A DNA stretch of 42,554 bases from Bacillota bacterium (lineage in GTDB: Bacteria > Vulcanimicrobiota > SpSt-956 > JAKJGF01): NCBI GenBank assembly GCA_022704525.1, contig JAKJGF010000008.1, positions 1-42,554 on the forward strand. The letters are read 5' to 3'. Positions within the stretch are counted from its first letter, which is position 1; every line of letters starts with the position of its first letter. Under the pieces are notes generated by a model. The model was not told the DNA's origin. It saw only the letters and a list, made by a program, of their open reading frames with translations, and searched no databases. Below are positions 17,356-26,047 of this stretch, piece after piece. The position numbers and the translations under genes were made by a program.

Positions 17356-17411
17356 AGCTTTCGGCTTTCAGACCTCAGCTATCAGCTAAAAGCTGATTTC
17401 TGATAGCTTTA
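17356..17411. repeat. Heptad repeat block, AGCTTTC type
   Basis: Eight consecutive phased units: AGCTTTC, GGCTTTC, AGACCTC, AGCTATC, AGCTAAA, AGCTGAT, TTCTGAT, AGCTTTA. The ends are mutually complementary. It lies 13 bp upstream of the HD-GYP start. Confidence 0.85.
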
Positions 17412-17542
17412 AACATATAAGTTTATTTCTACTGAAACTATTAATTTAACAATAATGAAAATGCATTTAAATGATTTTATTAATAATGTATTTTATGATT
17501 ATAACATAATAAAGACCTTAAAAACAACTCCTAAAAATAAAA

Positions 17543-17591
17543 GGTGAAAAGTGAAGAATACAATAACTACGCTTCACATCTCACCAGACTA
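17543..17591. repeat. Heptad repeat block, GTGAAAA type, inverted, at the clpX stop
   Basis: GGTGAAAAGTGAAG (17543-17556) pairs 12 of 14 with CTTCACATCTCACC (17572-17585), which ends 3 bp from the clpX stop codon. Confidence 0.75.
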
Positions 17592-18857
17592 AGCAGATAC
17601 TTCCCTCTTGCCCTCTTCAACAGTCTCATATATAGGCTCAACTTTTTCAGTAATTACTTTTTCAGTAATAATAATTTTTCTAATAGAAGGTCTGGATGGA
17701 ATTTCAAACATTATATCAAGCATAATATTTTCCAGTATTGTCCTTAAAGCTCTGGCACCGGTCTTACGCTTCTTGGACTCTTTTGCTACTGATGAAATGG
17801 CATCAGGCGTAAAAATAAGCTCCACACCATCCATATAAAATATTTTCTGATATTGCTTTATTAAAGCATTACGTGGTTCTGTCAGAATACGTTCCAGTGC
17901 ATGTTCATCAAGGGAAGCGACAGAAACTATTATTGGCAATCTACCTATAAATTCCGGTATCATACCAAATTTAAGGAGATCTTCCTGAAGAATATGAGAA
18001 AGTATTTCCCCTAATTTTTTATCTTTAACATCTCTGGTTTCTATTTTAGCTCTGAAACCCATTGCTTTATTACTTATACGAGACTCTATTATATTTTCCA
18101 GACCGGCAAAAGAACCTCCACAGATAAATAATATATTAGTAGTATCAATCTGAATAAATTCCTGATGAGGATGTTTTCTTCCACCCTGGGGAGGAACATT
18201 AACAAGCTCACCCTCTAAAATCCTGAGCAATGCTTGTTGAACTCCTTCTCCTGAAACATCTCTGGTTATTGATGGATTTTCTGATTTCCTGGCAATTTTG
18301 TCTATTTCATCAATATATACTATACCTTTTTCAGCTCTTTTAATATCGTAATCTGCCGACTGTATAAGCCTGAGAAGTATATTTTCTACATCTTCGCCCA
18401 CATAACCGGCTTCAGTTAAAGATGTGGCATCAGATATAGCAAGAGGAACATCCAGAATTTTTGCCATAGTTTGTGCAAGATAGGTTTTCCCACAACCTGT
18501 TGGCCCTATAAGAAGGATATTACTTTTCTGTAATTCCACATCATCAGTTTGAATTTTGGAATTTATCCTTTTATAATGATTATAAACTGCTACGGAAAGA
18601 ACTTTTTTTGCCTGATCCTGAGCTATCACATATTGATTAAGGCTTTTATAAATATCTTTAGGCTTTGGGATACTCCGGAAACGAAAACTTTTATCTGCTT
18701 TTCTGCCTAACTCTTCTTCTATTATATCATTACAAAGTTCTATACATTCATCACATATATAAACACCCGGGCCGGCTATAAGTTTTCTAACCTGCTGATG
18801 ATTTTTACTACAAAAAGAACATTTAACAGGTCTGTTATCATCTCCGAACTTAAACAT
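17589..18857 (-). CDS. clpX: ATP-dependent Clp protease, ATP-binding subunit ClpX
   Basis: A 422-aa AAA+ unfoldase that recognises substrates and feeds them into ClpP. The N-terminal zinc-binding domain has C13, C16, C35 and C38. Walker A is GPTGCGKT, Walker [11 protein letters not shown], the pore loop GYVGED, and sensor/arginine regions follow. The ClpP-docking loop region (normally IGF/LGF) is present as [15 protein letters not shown] and nearby sequence. An AAGGAAGTGA ribosome site precedes the ATG. It lies 117 bp after clpP with two heptad blocks in the gap; the order is tig-clpP-clpX. Confidence 0.98.
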   Translation of the reverse strand: MFKFGDDNRPVKCSFCSKNHQQVRKLIAGPGVYICDECIELCNDIIEEELGRKADKSFRFRSIPKPKDIYKSLNQYVIAQDQAKKVLSVAVYNHYKRINSKIQTDDVELQKSNILLIGPTGCGKTYLAQTMAKILDVPLAISDATSLTEAGYVGEDVENILLRLIQSADYDIKRAEKGIVYIDEIDKIARKSENPSITRDVSGEGVQQALLRILEGELVNVPPQGGRKHPHQEFIQIDTTNILFICGGSFAGLENIIESRISNKAMGFRAKIETRDVKDKKLGEILSHILQEDLLKFGMIPEFIGRLPIIVSVASLDEHALERILTEPRNALIKQYQKIFYMDGVELIFTPDAISSVAKESKKRKTGARALRTILENIMLDIMFEIPSRPSIRKIIITEKVITEKVEPIYETVEEGKREVSA

Positions 18858-18895
18858 CCTGAATCACTTCCTTTTTGCCAGGATAAAGTAAGATA

Positions 18896-18977
18896 GTGAA
18901 ACGTGAAACGTATAATATTACAATTATACTTCACTTTTCACTTCTTTTCGGCTTTTACTTCTTTTCACTTTTCACTA
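18896..18977. repeat. Heptad repeat block, GTGAAAC type, inverted, filling the clpP-clpX gap
   Basis: Left arm GTGAAAC, GTGAAAC, GTATAAT (18896-18916). Right arm is TTTTCAC-type units from about 18937 that run into the clpP TAG stop (18975-18977). Confidence 0.85.
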
Positions 18978-19601
18978 TCTCGTATCTTTACGAATTATTT
19001 TATCTATAATACCATATTCTCTGGCTTCATCAGGTGACATGTAATAATCTCTTTCCGTATCATTTTTTATTTTTTCTATAGGTTTCCCTGTATGAAGGGC
19101 CAGGATTTCATTCATAATTCTTCTTGTCCTCATAATTTCCTGAGCATGTATATCAATATCTGTTGCCTGTCCACCCAGTCCTCGTATCCACGGTTGATGT
19201 ATTAAAATTCTGGAATAAGGAAGAGCATAACGTTTCCCCTGTGTTCCACCAGCAAGGAGAATTGCTGCAGCACTTGCAGCAAGGCCCATACAAATAGTTG
19301 AAACATCCGGTTTAACCAGTTGCATACAATCATAAATAGCAAGCCCCGAGGTAGTAGATCCTCCCGGACTATTTATATATAAATCAATATCCTTATCAGC
19401 ATCATCTTTTTCAAGAAATAATAACTGGGCAATTATCAGATTTGCTGCTACATCATCTATGGGACTTCCAATAAAAATTATCCTCTCTTTTAATAAACGA
19501 GAATAAATATCATAAGCTCTCTCGCCACGGGGTGTCTGTTCCACAACCATAGGCACCAGATAAGAAGATTTAACATCATAATCATTATTACTGTAACTCA
19601 C
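18975..19601 (-). CDS. clpP: ATP-dependent Clp protease, proteolytic subunit ClpP
   Basis: A 208-aa serine peptidase that forms the tetradecameric chamber of ClpXP. The triad is S110 (GLAASAA), H135 (ILIHQP) and probably D181 (NDTERD). Other conserved parts are [11 protein letters not shown] and the handle-helix region [12 protein letters not shown]. The start is GTG, with AGGAGG about 11 bases upstream. The serine context GLAASAAA replaces the common GQAASMGA but keeps the nucleophile. Gene order tig-clpP-clpX is conserved in many bacteria. Confidence 0.97.
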   Translation of the reverse strand: MSYSNNDYDVKSSYLVPMVVEQTPRGERAYDIYSRLLKERIIFIGSPIDDVAANLIIAQLLFLEKDDADKDIDLYINSPGGSTTSGLAIYDCMQLVKPDVSTICMGLAASAAAILLAGGTQGKRYALPYSRILIHQPWIRGLGGQATDIDIHAQEIMRTRRIMNEILALHTGKPIEKIKNDTERDYYMSPDEAREYGIIDKIIRKDTR

Positions 19602-19619
19602 TCACAACACCTCCTTATT

Positions 19620-19653
19620 AGCAGTCAGCAGTCAGTATCAGCTATCAGCACTA
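19620..19653. repeat. Heptad repeat arm upstream of clpP
   Basis: AGCAGTC twice, a 6-bp AGTATC, AGCTATC, AGCACTA. It is complementary in style to the arm at 19721-19755, and begins 18 bp upstream of the clpP start. Confidence 0.8.
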
Positions 19654-19720
19654 AAGATTTCACTTTAATAAAATATATTTAATAGACACATTACGGCAAT
19701 TATTTCTGATCCAAACAAAA

Positions 19721-19755
19721 GGTGACTGCTAACTGCTGATTACTGAAAGCTTCTA
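19721..19755. repeat. Heptad repeat arm at the tig stop codon
   Basis: GGTGACT, GCTAACT, GCTGATT, ACTGAAA, GCTTCTA in phase. The last unit contains the tig stop codon on the minus strand. It forms an inverted partner of the arm at 19620-19653. Confidence 0.8.
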
Positions 19756-21054
19756 ATTTTCTACAACAGTAATGTTATTTACTAAAAAATTTATTATCAA
19801 TTGTTTTCTTAATTGTATTCTTATATATTCTTCCATGTCTTTTCTTCCGCTATTTTTTGCACTTCTTAGATGTTCTTTAGAAATATCAAGTTTCTTAATT
19901 GCTTCGTTTATCTCTTCATCAGGTACATCAATATTTTCCATATTACCTATAGCATCAATAATAAGATCTGTTTTTATAGAGTTTTTAGCATCATCTCTGA
20001 GTTTTTCCATATACTCTTCTTCTGTAATACCAGTTTGATCTAAATAATCTTCCAGAGAATTCTTGAACTGGGCCAATTGAACTATATGTGTATTCATAAG
20101 ATTAGACACTTTAGTATTCAAAAGTGAAGAAGGTATTTCAATATCGCCATTTTTTTCTATTTTTTCCACTAAATTTGCAAGAATATTCTCTTTTATAAAG
20201 CTTTTCTTATTATCCAGAAATATTTTTTCCCACTCTTTTTTAAATGCTTCTTTAAGCTCTTCAAGAGTTTTAAAATTCGTATGCTTTTCTAAAAATTCAG
20301 GTGTAAACTCTGGTAATTCCATTATAGAATTTAAAGTAACGGAATAAATAACTTTCTTTAAAGAATTTACATCTTCTTCTGAAGGTTCTGTAAGAATGAT
20401 TTCTCTTGTTTCATCTACCTTCATACCTTCAATTTCTTTAATTATACGGCCATCAAGATTATCTTCATTCAAAATAATTCTCTTTCTTTTACTATCTACC
20501 TTTTCATCTGTTTCTTCCCCATGGGGATAAATAATCTGAATCGTAAGATCTACAAAATTTCCTTTCTTAAGCCCTTCTTCACCGGGTTCTTTAGGTTCAG
20601 CCAATCTCTCTTTTAAACTCTCAAGGCTTGCTTCTATATGGCTATCTTTAACTGTATACTTATCTTTATCTATTACCACCTGAAGTGCTTTATAGTCTGG
20701 AAGTGTTAAGACAGGCTTTACATCTACTTCGGCAGTAAAGATCATATTATTACCTTCTTCTAATTTTTTAATATCTAATTCCGGTTCGCCCAGAGGGAAG
20801 ATATCTACTTCTTTAATGGCTTCCGGATAAGTTTCAGCCAGAATTAAGTTGCAGGCTTCCTCTGATATTATATCTCTTCCTATAACTCTCTCTAGTATCT
20901 TTCGAGGCACTTTTCCTTTTCTAAATCCGGGAACACTGGTTTTTTTACTTAAATTTTTGTAAGCTTTATTAAAGGCTTCACTGACTTTTTTTGCTTCCAC
21001 CTCTATGTTCAAAAGAACACGGCTCTGAGGTAATTTGTTGATTGTAACTTGCAT
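19753..21054 (-). CDS. tig: Trigger factor
   Basis: A 433-aa ribosome-bound chaperone and peptidyl-prolyl isomerase. The N-terminal ribosome-docking motif GFRKGKVPRKILE is clear (about residues 43-55). The PPIase domain (about 150-245) begins at EPGEEGLKKGNFVDL, and the helical C-terminal substrate-binding domain follows. It is the first protein gene of tig-clpP-clpX and lies just downstream of the tRNA cluster on the same strand, so read-through from the tRNA promoter is possible. A GAGAGGAT site precedes the ATG. Confidence 0.96.
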   Translation of the reverse strand: MQVTINKLPQSRVLLNIEVEAKKVSEAFNKAYKNLSKKTSVPGFRKGKVPRKILERVIGRDIISEEACNLILAETYPEAIKEVDIFPLGEPELDIKKLEEGNNMIFTAEVDVKPVLTLPDYKALQVVIDKDKYTVKDSHIEASLESLKERLAEPKEPGEEGLKKGNFVDLTIQIIYPHGEETDEKVDSKRKRIILNEDNLDGRIIKEIEGMKVDETREIILTEPSEEDVNSLKKVIYSVTLNSIMELPEFTPEFLEKHTNFKTLEELKEAFKKEWEKIFLDNKKSFIKENILANLVEKIEKNGDIEIPSSLLNTKVSNLMNTHIVQLAQFKNSLEDYLDQTGITEEEYMEKLRDDAKNSIKTDLIIDAIGNMENIDVPDEEINEAIKKLDISKEHLRSAKNSGRKDMEEYIRIQLRKQLIINFLVNNITVVEN

Positions 21055-21099
21055 AGATTTATCCTCTCAATTTTCACATTAAATAACACTTAAAAATAG

Positions 21100-21171
21100 A
21101 GCGGAAGACGAGACTTGAACTCGCGACCATCTGCTTGGCAAGCAGATGCTCTACCACTGAGCTACTTCCGC
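21100..21171 (-). tRNA. tRNA-Gly (GCC)
   Basis: Cloverleaf with 7-bp acceptor stem (GCGGAAG/CTTCCGC), anticodon loop around GCC and T-loop GTTCAAGTC. Discriminator U; CCA is not encoded. It is the last tRNA of the cluster and a T-run follows. Confidence 0.97.
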
Positions 21172-21210
21172 TTAATATTGAAATTTATTTAAATTTATAT
21201 AACCTATTCC

Positions 21211-21293
21211 TGGGCGAGGAGAGATTTGAACTCTCACGGGGTTGTCCCCACAAGATCCTAAGTCTTGCATGTCTGCCTTTCCATCACTCGCCC
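21211..21293 (-). tRNA. tRNA-Leu (TAG)
   Basis: Long variable arm, acceptor stem GGGCGAG/CTCGCCC, anticodon loop CTTAGGA with anticodon TAG, discriminator A. CCA is not encoded. Confidence 0.96.
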
Positions 21294-21297
21294 TTAA

Positions 21298-21358
21298 TTG
21301 GCAAATAGTGAGTGATGAATGGAGAAAACGTTTATTCACTCTACACCCCTCACTATTT
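21298..21358. repeat. Heptad-type inverted repeat between tRNA-Lys and tRNA-Leu
   Basis: Perfect 10-bp inverted pair AAATAGTGAG (21303-21312) and CTCACTATTT (21349-21358), with AGTGATG and TCACTCT-type 7-bp units inside. It would lie in the tRNA precursor. Confidence 0.7.
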
Positions 21359-21360
21359 TA

Positions 21361-21433
21361 TGGGTCGTACAGGAATCGAACCTGTGACACCCTGATTAAG
21401 AGTCAGGTGCTCTGCCGTCTGAGCTAACGACCC
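21361..21433 (-). tRNA. tRNA-Lys (CTT)
   Basis: Acceptor stem GGGTCGT/ACGACCC, anticodon loop CTCTTAA, T-loop GTTCGATTC, discriminator A. CCA is not encoded. Confidence 0.97.
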
Positions 21434-21442
21434 TTATTGGTT

Positions 21443-21484
21443 AAAAGTGAAAGATGAAAAGAATTATTTCACTTTTCATTTTTT
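21443..21484. repeat. Heptad-type inverted repeat between the two tRNA-Lys genes
   Basis: Perfect 10-bp inverted pair AAAAGTGAAA (21443-21452) and TTTCACTTTT (21467-21476), with GTGAAAG and ATGAAAA units. Confidence 0.75.
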
Positions 21485-21489
21485 TCTAA

Positions 21490-21562
21490 TAGGTCGTACA
21501 GGACTCGAACCTGTGACACCTTGATTAAAAGTCAAGTGCTCTACCACCTGAGCTAACGACCC
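21490..21562 (-). tRNA. tRNA-Lys (TTT)
   Basis: Acceptor stem GGGTCGT/ACGACCT with a terminal G-U pair, anticodon loop CTTTTAA, discriminator A. Closely related to the neighbouring Lys(CTT) gene, suggesting tandem duplication. CCA is not encoded. Confidence 0.97.
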
Positions 21563-21592
21563 ATAAATAAAATATATTCCCTCCCATTAATA

Positions 21593-21665
21593 CGCGCTCG
21601 AAGGGATTCGAACCCCCAACCTACGGATCCGAAGTCCGACGCTCTATCCGTTGAGCTACGAGCGC
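21593..21665 (-). tRNA. tRNA-Arg (TCG)
   Basis: Acceptor stem GCGCTCG/CGAGCGC, anticodon loop CTTCGGA with anticodon TCG, discriminator G. The wobble base is T in the gene (not A), so this is not the usual ACG/inosine Arg tRNA. Confidence 0.95.
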
Positions 21666-21690
21666 AAACTTTCTTCCCTCTCTTACATAA

Positions 21691-21765
21691 GGCGAACGAT
21701 GGGATTTGAACCCACGACTTCTGGTTCCACAGACCAGCGCTCTAACCAACTGAGCTACGCTCGCC
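21691..21765 (-). tRNA. tRNA-His (GTG)
   Basis: Anticodon loop CTGTGGA. The eight-pair acceptor stem GGCGAGCG/CGTTCGCC includes the encoded extra G-1 paired with C73, the identity element of tRNA-His. Confidence 0.97.
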
Positions 21766-21772
21766 ATAATAA

Positions 21773-21845
<73 letters not shown>

Positions 21846-21850
21846 TAACA

Positions 21851-21925
21851 TCGGGGCGAGAGGATTTGAACCTCCGACCCCATGGTCCCAAACCATGTGC
21901 TCTAGCCAAGCTGAGCTACGCCCCG
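21851..21925 (-). tRNA. tRNA-Pro (TGG)
   Basis: Acceptor stem CGGGGCG/CGCCCCG, anticodon loop TTTGGGA with anticodon TGG, enlarged D-loop, discriminator A. First tRNA of the transcript (Pro-Arg-His-Arg-Lys-Lys-Leu-Gly). Confidence 0.97.
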
Positions 21926-21943
21926 TATCTCACAGCAAACTTT

Positions 21944-21972
21944 AGTATACTGAAAAAAATGTAGCTTGTCAA
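21944..21972 (-). promoter_or_regulatory. Strong promoter of the tRNA cluster
   Basis: On the minus strand TTGACA (21972-21967), exactly 17 bp, then TATACT (21949-21944). It ends about 19 bp before tRNA-Pro and lies just past the rdgB stop codon. Confidence 0.8.
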
Positions 21973-21976
21973 GATT

Positions 21977-22579
21977 TTAAATATCATTCTGTGATAAAAA
22001 GGAAGTCAACTTTTTAAAAGCAAGTGCCCTGTGACTTATCTGATTTTTTACTTCGAAAGAAAGTTCTGCCATAGTAGCTTTTAATGAAGGTATATAAAAA
22101 ATAGGATCATAACCAAAACCATATATTCCCGAAGGTGACGATGTAATAAACCCATCACATATCCCTTTAAAAAATTCTGTTCTGCAATCCCTTCGGACGA
22201 GAGCCGCAACACATACAAATCTCGCTGTTCTCGCCTCTTTTGGGACACCTTCCATAAGATTAAGAATCGTTAAATTTTTTTCAACAAAACCTGCCTGTGG
22301 TCCTGCAAATCTGGCAGAAGCAATCCCTGGCCATCCTTCAAGAAAATCAATTTCCAGTCCAGAATCATCCGCAACCGTTAATAAACCCGTAAAATCAGCC
22401 AGAACTTTGGCTTTTATCCATGCATTTTCTTCAAAGGTAGTGCCTGTTTCCTCAATATCGGGATAATCTCCAATATTATGACAGGTTATTATTTCACGGT
22501 TTATTGGTTTAAGAATATATAATAATTCCTCAAGTTTATGTTTATTTTTAGTAGCAAGTAAAAGTTTTTTCTTTAACAT
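21977..22579 (-). CDS. rdgB: XTP/dITP pyrophosphatase (RdgB/HAM1)
   Basis: A 200-aa house-cleaning enzyme that hydrolyses non-canonical purine triphosphates (ITP, XTP, dITP). Motifs: LLLATKNKHKLEE at the N-terminus, TFEENAWIKAK, the active-site ADDSGLEIDFLEGWPGIASARFAG, GYDPIFYIP and ISHRALAFKKL near the end. The ATG at 22579 is one base after the rph stop with GGAAAGTGAG ahead of it; a TTG at 22591 in the same frame overlaps rph and is less likely. Translation is coupled to rph, as in many Gram-positive genomes. Confidence 0.95.
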   Translation of the reverse strand: MLKKKLLLATKNKHKLEELLYILKPINREIITCHNIGDYPDIEETGTTFEENAWIKAKVLADFTGLLTVADDSGLEIDFLEGWPGIASARFAGPQAGFVEKNLTILNLMEGVPKEARTARFVCVAALVRRDCRTEFFKGICDGFITSSPSGIYGFGYDPIFYIPSLKATMAELSFEVKNQISHRALAFKKLTSFLSQNDI

Positions 22580-22580
22580 C

Positions 22581-23321
22581 TCACTTTCCAAACAATTTTA
22601 TCTCCCCCAGAGTGGGTTCTAAAATTTCTTTCTGTTTTTCAATCAATAAGGAAATGCCTTTTTTACCCATAAGAAGCAGATTTTGCAGTTGTTCTTCTGT
22701 TAAAGGACGCCCCTCTGCTGTAGTCTGAATTTCTACTATCTCACCTGATGAAGTCATGGCAAGATTAAAATCAACATCTACTGTAGAGTCCTCTTCATAG
22801 GTTAAATCAAGTAATTCTTCTCCATGAAGTAAACCAACACTCACTGCTGCCACATAACTTCGTAATGCTCCTTCACCAGTTCCTGTTTTCTTTATTATAT
22901 ATTTAATAGAATCGGCAAGAGCTATAAAAGCTCCTGTAATAGCAGCTGTTCGTGTCCCTCCATCAGCCTGTATTACATCACAATCCAGAATAATAGTTCT
23001 TTCTCCAAGAACCTTTAGATCTGTAACAGCTCTCAGGGTTCTTCCTATAAGTCTCTGTATTTCATTGGTACGACCTGATGAAGAGCGTCGACTCCTGGTT
23101 TGTGTTGCTCTTGGAAGCATAGAATATTCAGATGTAATCCAACCTCTTCCTCCTCCTTCTTCTTCAATAAAGGAAGGAATTTTATCTTCCACTGAAGCAG
23201 TACATATTATTTTTGTCTCTCCCATTTCAATCAGGGTAGAACCTTCTGCATATTTAGTATAATTACGATATATTCTTATGGACCGTAAATCACCATTTCC
23301 TCTTCCATCACGTCTTTCCAT
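22581..23321 (-). CDS. rph: Ribonuclease PH
   Basis: A 246-aa phosphorolytic 3' exoribonuclease that trims tRNA precursors. Motifs include the basic start [69 protein letters not shown] and a C-terminal [12 protein letters not shown]. Length is typical. Because the tRNAs downstream lack encoded CCA, 3' trimming by Rph followed by CCA addition is needed, which fits the neighbourhood. A GAAAGGAG site precedes the ATG; an 11-bp hairpin separates the gene from murI. Confidence 0.97.
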   Translation of the reverse strand: MERRDGRGNGDLRSIRIYRNYTKYAEGSTLIEMGETKIICTASVEDKIPSFIEEEGGGRGWITSEYSMLPRATQTRSRRSSSGRTNEIQRLIGRTLRAVTDLKVLGERTIILDCDVIQADGGTRTAAITGAFIALADSIKYIIKKTGTGEGALRSYVAAVSVGLLHGEELLDLTYEEDSTVDVDFNLAMTSSGEIVEIQTTAEGRPLTEEQLQNLLLMGKKGISLLIEKQKEILEPTLGEIKLFGK

Positions 23322-23342
23322 AGAAAACTCCTTTCAAAATTT

Positions 23343-23367
23343 AAAGCGTCTACTGTGTAGACGCTTT
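23343..23367 (-). terminator. Hairpin between murI and rph (attenuator or partial terminator)
   Basis: Perfect 11-bp stem AAAGCGTCTAC/GTAGACGCTTT with a 3-base loop. On the coding strand only a weak T-rich tail follows, so it may be an attenuator, a processing site or a leaky terminator rather than a full stop. Confidence 0.5.
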
Positions 23368-23390
23368 TTAAAAATATAAAAATATTTTTA

Positions 23391-24212
23391 TTATACTGTC
23401 AAAAGAACTGGAGAAAGATTTACCTCTGTAACATTTGGAATAGAACGTCCTAAAAATGTTTCGCCTACAGATTTAAAATGGAAAGGATCTTTACTTACAA
23501 AATATTGATGTTCTGGAGGGGTTTTATCTTCTCTCAACATATCTTTCTTAACTAAAAGTTCCTTTATAGCCTGAACAGTATAATAAGCTGGATCTATTAA
23601 ATTAACATTGGAGCCTATACTCTCATAAATAATATCTCTAAGAAAAGGATAATGAGTGCAACCTAAAACAAGAGTATCTATTTTCACCCTTTTAAGATCA
23701 GCTAAATATTCATCTACTATTCTTTTTGCCTTACGAGAACTAACCTCCCCGCTCTCAACTAATGGAACCAATTTGGGACAGGCCTGAGCATAGACATTAC
23801 GAACTCCATCCAGGCTTGTTATAACCCTTGAATATGCATGGCTCACAATAGTTACATTTGTACCTATCACACCAACTCTCTTATTTCTGGTAGCTTTAAT
23901 AGCAGCCTGAGAACCAGGCAAAATCACACCCAGTATATCAAACTCATATTTATATTTGATTTCTGGCAACACAACAGCAGATGTCGTATTACAAGCCATT
24001 ACAACCAGTTTAATTTGCTTTTCTCTAAAAAATTCCAGAATTTCTGTAACGTAGATCTTTAATTCAGCGGGTGATTTAGAACCATAAGGAATATGCAATG
24101 TATCACCAAAATAATAAATCTCTTCATTAGGCAACTGGGAAAAAATCTCTGCAGCTACTGTTAACCCCCCCACCCCTGAGTCCAGAAGACCTATCGGTCG
24201 GCTATTCGCCAC
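23391..24212 (-). CDS. murI: Glutamate racemase
   Basis: A 273-aa enzyme that makes D-glutamate for peptidoglycan. N-terminal IGLLDSGVGGLTVAAEI; the two catalytic cysteines are C74 in ACNTTSAV and C185 in LGCTHYPFL. GDTLHIPYGSK is also conserved. The start is GTG with AGGTGG upstream. It belongs to the wall-related cluster with the AMIN amidase and GerM-like lipoprotein upstream and rph-rdgB downstream. Confidence 0.97.
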   Translation of the reverse strand: MANSRPIGLLDSGVGGLTVAAEIFSQLPNEEIYYFGDTLHIPYGSKSPAELKIYVTEILEFFREKQIKLVVMACNTTSAVVLPEIKYKYEFDILGVILPGSQAAIKATRNKRVGVIGTNVTIVSHAYSRVITSLDGVRNVYAQACPKLVPLVESGEVSSRKAKRIVDEYLADLKRVKIDTLVLGCTHYPFLRDIIYESIGSNVNLIDPAYYTVQAIKELLVKKDMLREDKTPPEHQYFVSKDPFHFKSVGETFLGRSIPNVTEVNLSPVLLTV

Positions 24213-24592
24213 TCTATCACCACCACCTTGTCTTTTTTTCTTCTGACCTATCAGTACTCATCTACAACACTTTATATATGCTTAAATATCTTTACATTCT
24301 AATTTCTTAATTCACAAAATTCTATTAAAAAATTAACTCTTTTTCTTCAAAATAAGAAAAGAATTTTTTTCTTTTGCAAGATAAAAACGTATTACATTAT
24401 TTTCTAGAAATTATTTTTTTTTCCTCTTTTATCAAAAAATTCTTAATATCTTATTTGCAAACTCAAAAAACCTTAAGTTTACAAGATTTTTCTAAAATTT
24501 ATAACAATAATAAACAAAATTCTCTGGAAAATTTTTAAAATATTTCATAATTTTACCACTAATATATTAAATAAACAATAGAAAATTAAAAA
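24213..24592. other. AT-rich intergenic region
   Basis: About 380 bp of very AT-rich sequence between the amidase stop and murI. No coding frame, heptad unit or clear RNA structure is seen. It probably contains the murI promoter, but no convincing -35/-10 pair was identified. Confidence 0.5.
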
Positions 24593-26047
24593 TTATTTCC
24601 CTCCAATTATAACAGGACCTCCTATATATTCATAAAGTCCTTCAAAAATTGCCCTGGCTACTTTTTGTCTAAAATCCGGGGCGGATAGTAATTTAGCATC
24701 TTCAGAATTACTTATAAAAGCTATTTCAATCAACGCAGCAGGCATTGTCGTATGTTTGAGAACGTAAAAAGTTGCACTTTTCGTACCTCTATCTGCTGTC
24801 TTGAGATTACTTATAAGCGATTTATGAAGAGCCATAGCAAAAGGTTTATCTACATCTTTACAGTAAAAAGTAGTAGAACCTCTTACATTTTCATTACTGC
24901 ACGCGTCACAATGAATACTTATAAAAAAAGAAGCCTGACCCTGATTTGCAATATTTGCTCTTGCCCATAATTCCTCCGAATCAGAACTATCTGAAGAAGT
25001 TACATCCCGATCAGTAGAATGAGTCAGTATAACATTCCATCCATCCTGGATTAAAAGTTCCTGTAAACGCAACGACACATCAAGGGTTACCTCTTTTTCT
25101 GCAAGTCCTGTCTGAGGATTAATGGCGCCATAGTCTCCCCCACCATGTCCCGGATCAATTACTATTATTTTTCCTGTAGACAGATAACCAATGAAACCTG
25201 TACCTATTTTAGCCATAACACTTTCATTTTCTTTTTCTTTTCCAATTTCTATTATTAACTGATTAGCAACACTCTGAGATTTAAGAAAAGTAACCTTAAG
25301 GGGTTTACTTAATTTAAATACAATCCTTACTACATTTGGAGATAATCTATTTTGAGCTACCCTTATATCTGATACTATATCATCCTCAACAGGGACAGAT
25401 AGTTTTTTTTCTATAAGGACAGCATCAGTGAAATCAATATAAATTCTACTATCAGGACTTTTCAATCTATGCCATTCATAACTTACGGGCCCTGTAGTAG
25501 TTATCAAAATCTTACGAATATCATCTTTTCTCTCAAACTGAATCCCCAGCATCTTCTGAGTAGAAGGTTGGGTAACATGCTCCTGAGATCTAACTGCAGG
25601 GATCGGCGTTACATCAGGAGTAGCCATATCTTCATTGGTATAATTAAGTTTCAATTTTACTTCATCAAGATTAATTCTTGAAGCTATTCTCACAGCGAGA
25701 GGTTTATTTAATTCAACAACAACACGGACAATATCAGGCTTAAGAGAATACTGAGAAACCCTTATACTTTTAACTAAATCATTCTTTATATCAGGTTCCT
25801 TTTGCAGAGACAAAACAACATCATTTATATCAACAGCAATTCTCAGGGGATTGGACAATAGCTGAGAAGAATACTTTATAGGACCAGTAGCCTGAATAAC
25901 TATTTCCCCTCCTGATGAAGTTCCTTTATAAATTATATTTGTAATCTTCTTATTTACTGCTGTTATATCTCTGGCACAAAAAGCAATATCCATATGTATA
26001 AACAATAAAATTAATATTAGTACTATATTAAAGATATATTTCTTCAA
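24593..26047 (-). CDS. N-acetylmuramoyl-L-alanine amidase with two AMIN domains (AmiC-like)
   Basis: A 484-aa exported cell-wall hydrolase. Signal peptide (KKYIFNIVLILILLFIHMDIAFCA), two AMIN domains (about 35-135 and 170-270) that localise AmiC-type enzymes to septal wall, and an Amidase_3 catalytic domain (about 292-478). Zinc ligands and catalytic residues appear as H301 (DPGHGG), E317, H379 (SIHCDA) and E441 (ALIEIAF). The only usable start is TTG at 26047. Its strong AAGGAGGTGA site lies 30 bases upstream, separated by a hairpin and seven T's, within the 3' end of the overlapping gerM-like gene. Confidence 0.93.
   Translation of the reverse strand: MKKYIFNIVLILILLFIHMDIAFCARDITAVNKKITNIIYKGTSSGGEIVIQATGPIKYSSQLLSNPLRIAVDINDVVLSLQKEPDIKNDLVKSIRVSQYSLKPDIVRVVVELNKPLAVRIASRINLDEVKLKLNYTNEDMATPDVTPIPAVRSQEHVTQPSTQKMLGIQFERKDDIRKILITTTGPVSYEWHRLKSPDSRIYIDFTDAVLIEKKLSVPVEDDIVSDIRVAQNRLSPNVVRIVFKLSKPLKVTFLKSQSVANQLIIEIGKEKENESVMAKIGTGFIGYLSTGKIIVIDPGHGGGDYGAINPQTGLAEKEVTLDVSLRLQELLIQDGWNVILTHSTDRDVTSSDSSDSEELWARANIANQGQASFFISIHCDACSNENVRGSTTFYCKDVDKPFAMALHKSLISNLKTADRGTKSATFYVLKHTTMPAALIEIAFISNSEDAKLLSAPDFRQKVARAIFEGLYEYIGGPVIIGGK

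Noticed and set aside
17356..19755. CRISPR-like repeats around clpX/clpP
   Set aside because: Units are 7 bp, degenerate, without spacers of constant length, and no cas genes are present.
22580..22591. TTG start of rdgB overlapping rph
   Set aside because: The ATG at 22579 has a better-placed GGAAAGTGAG and a family-typical N-terminus.
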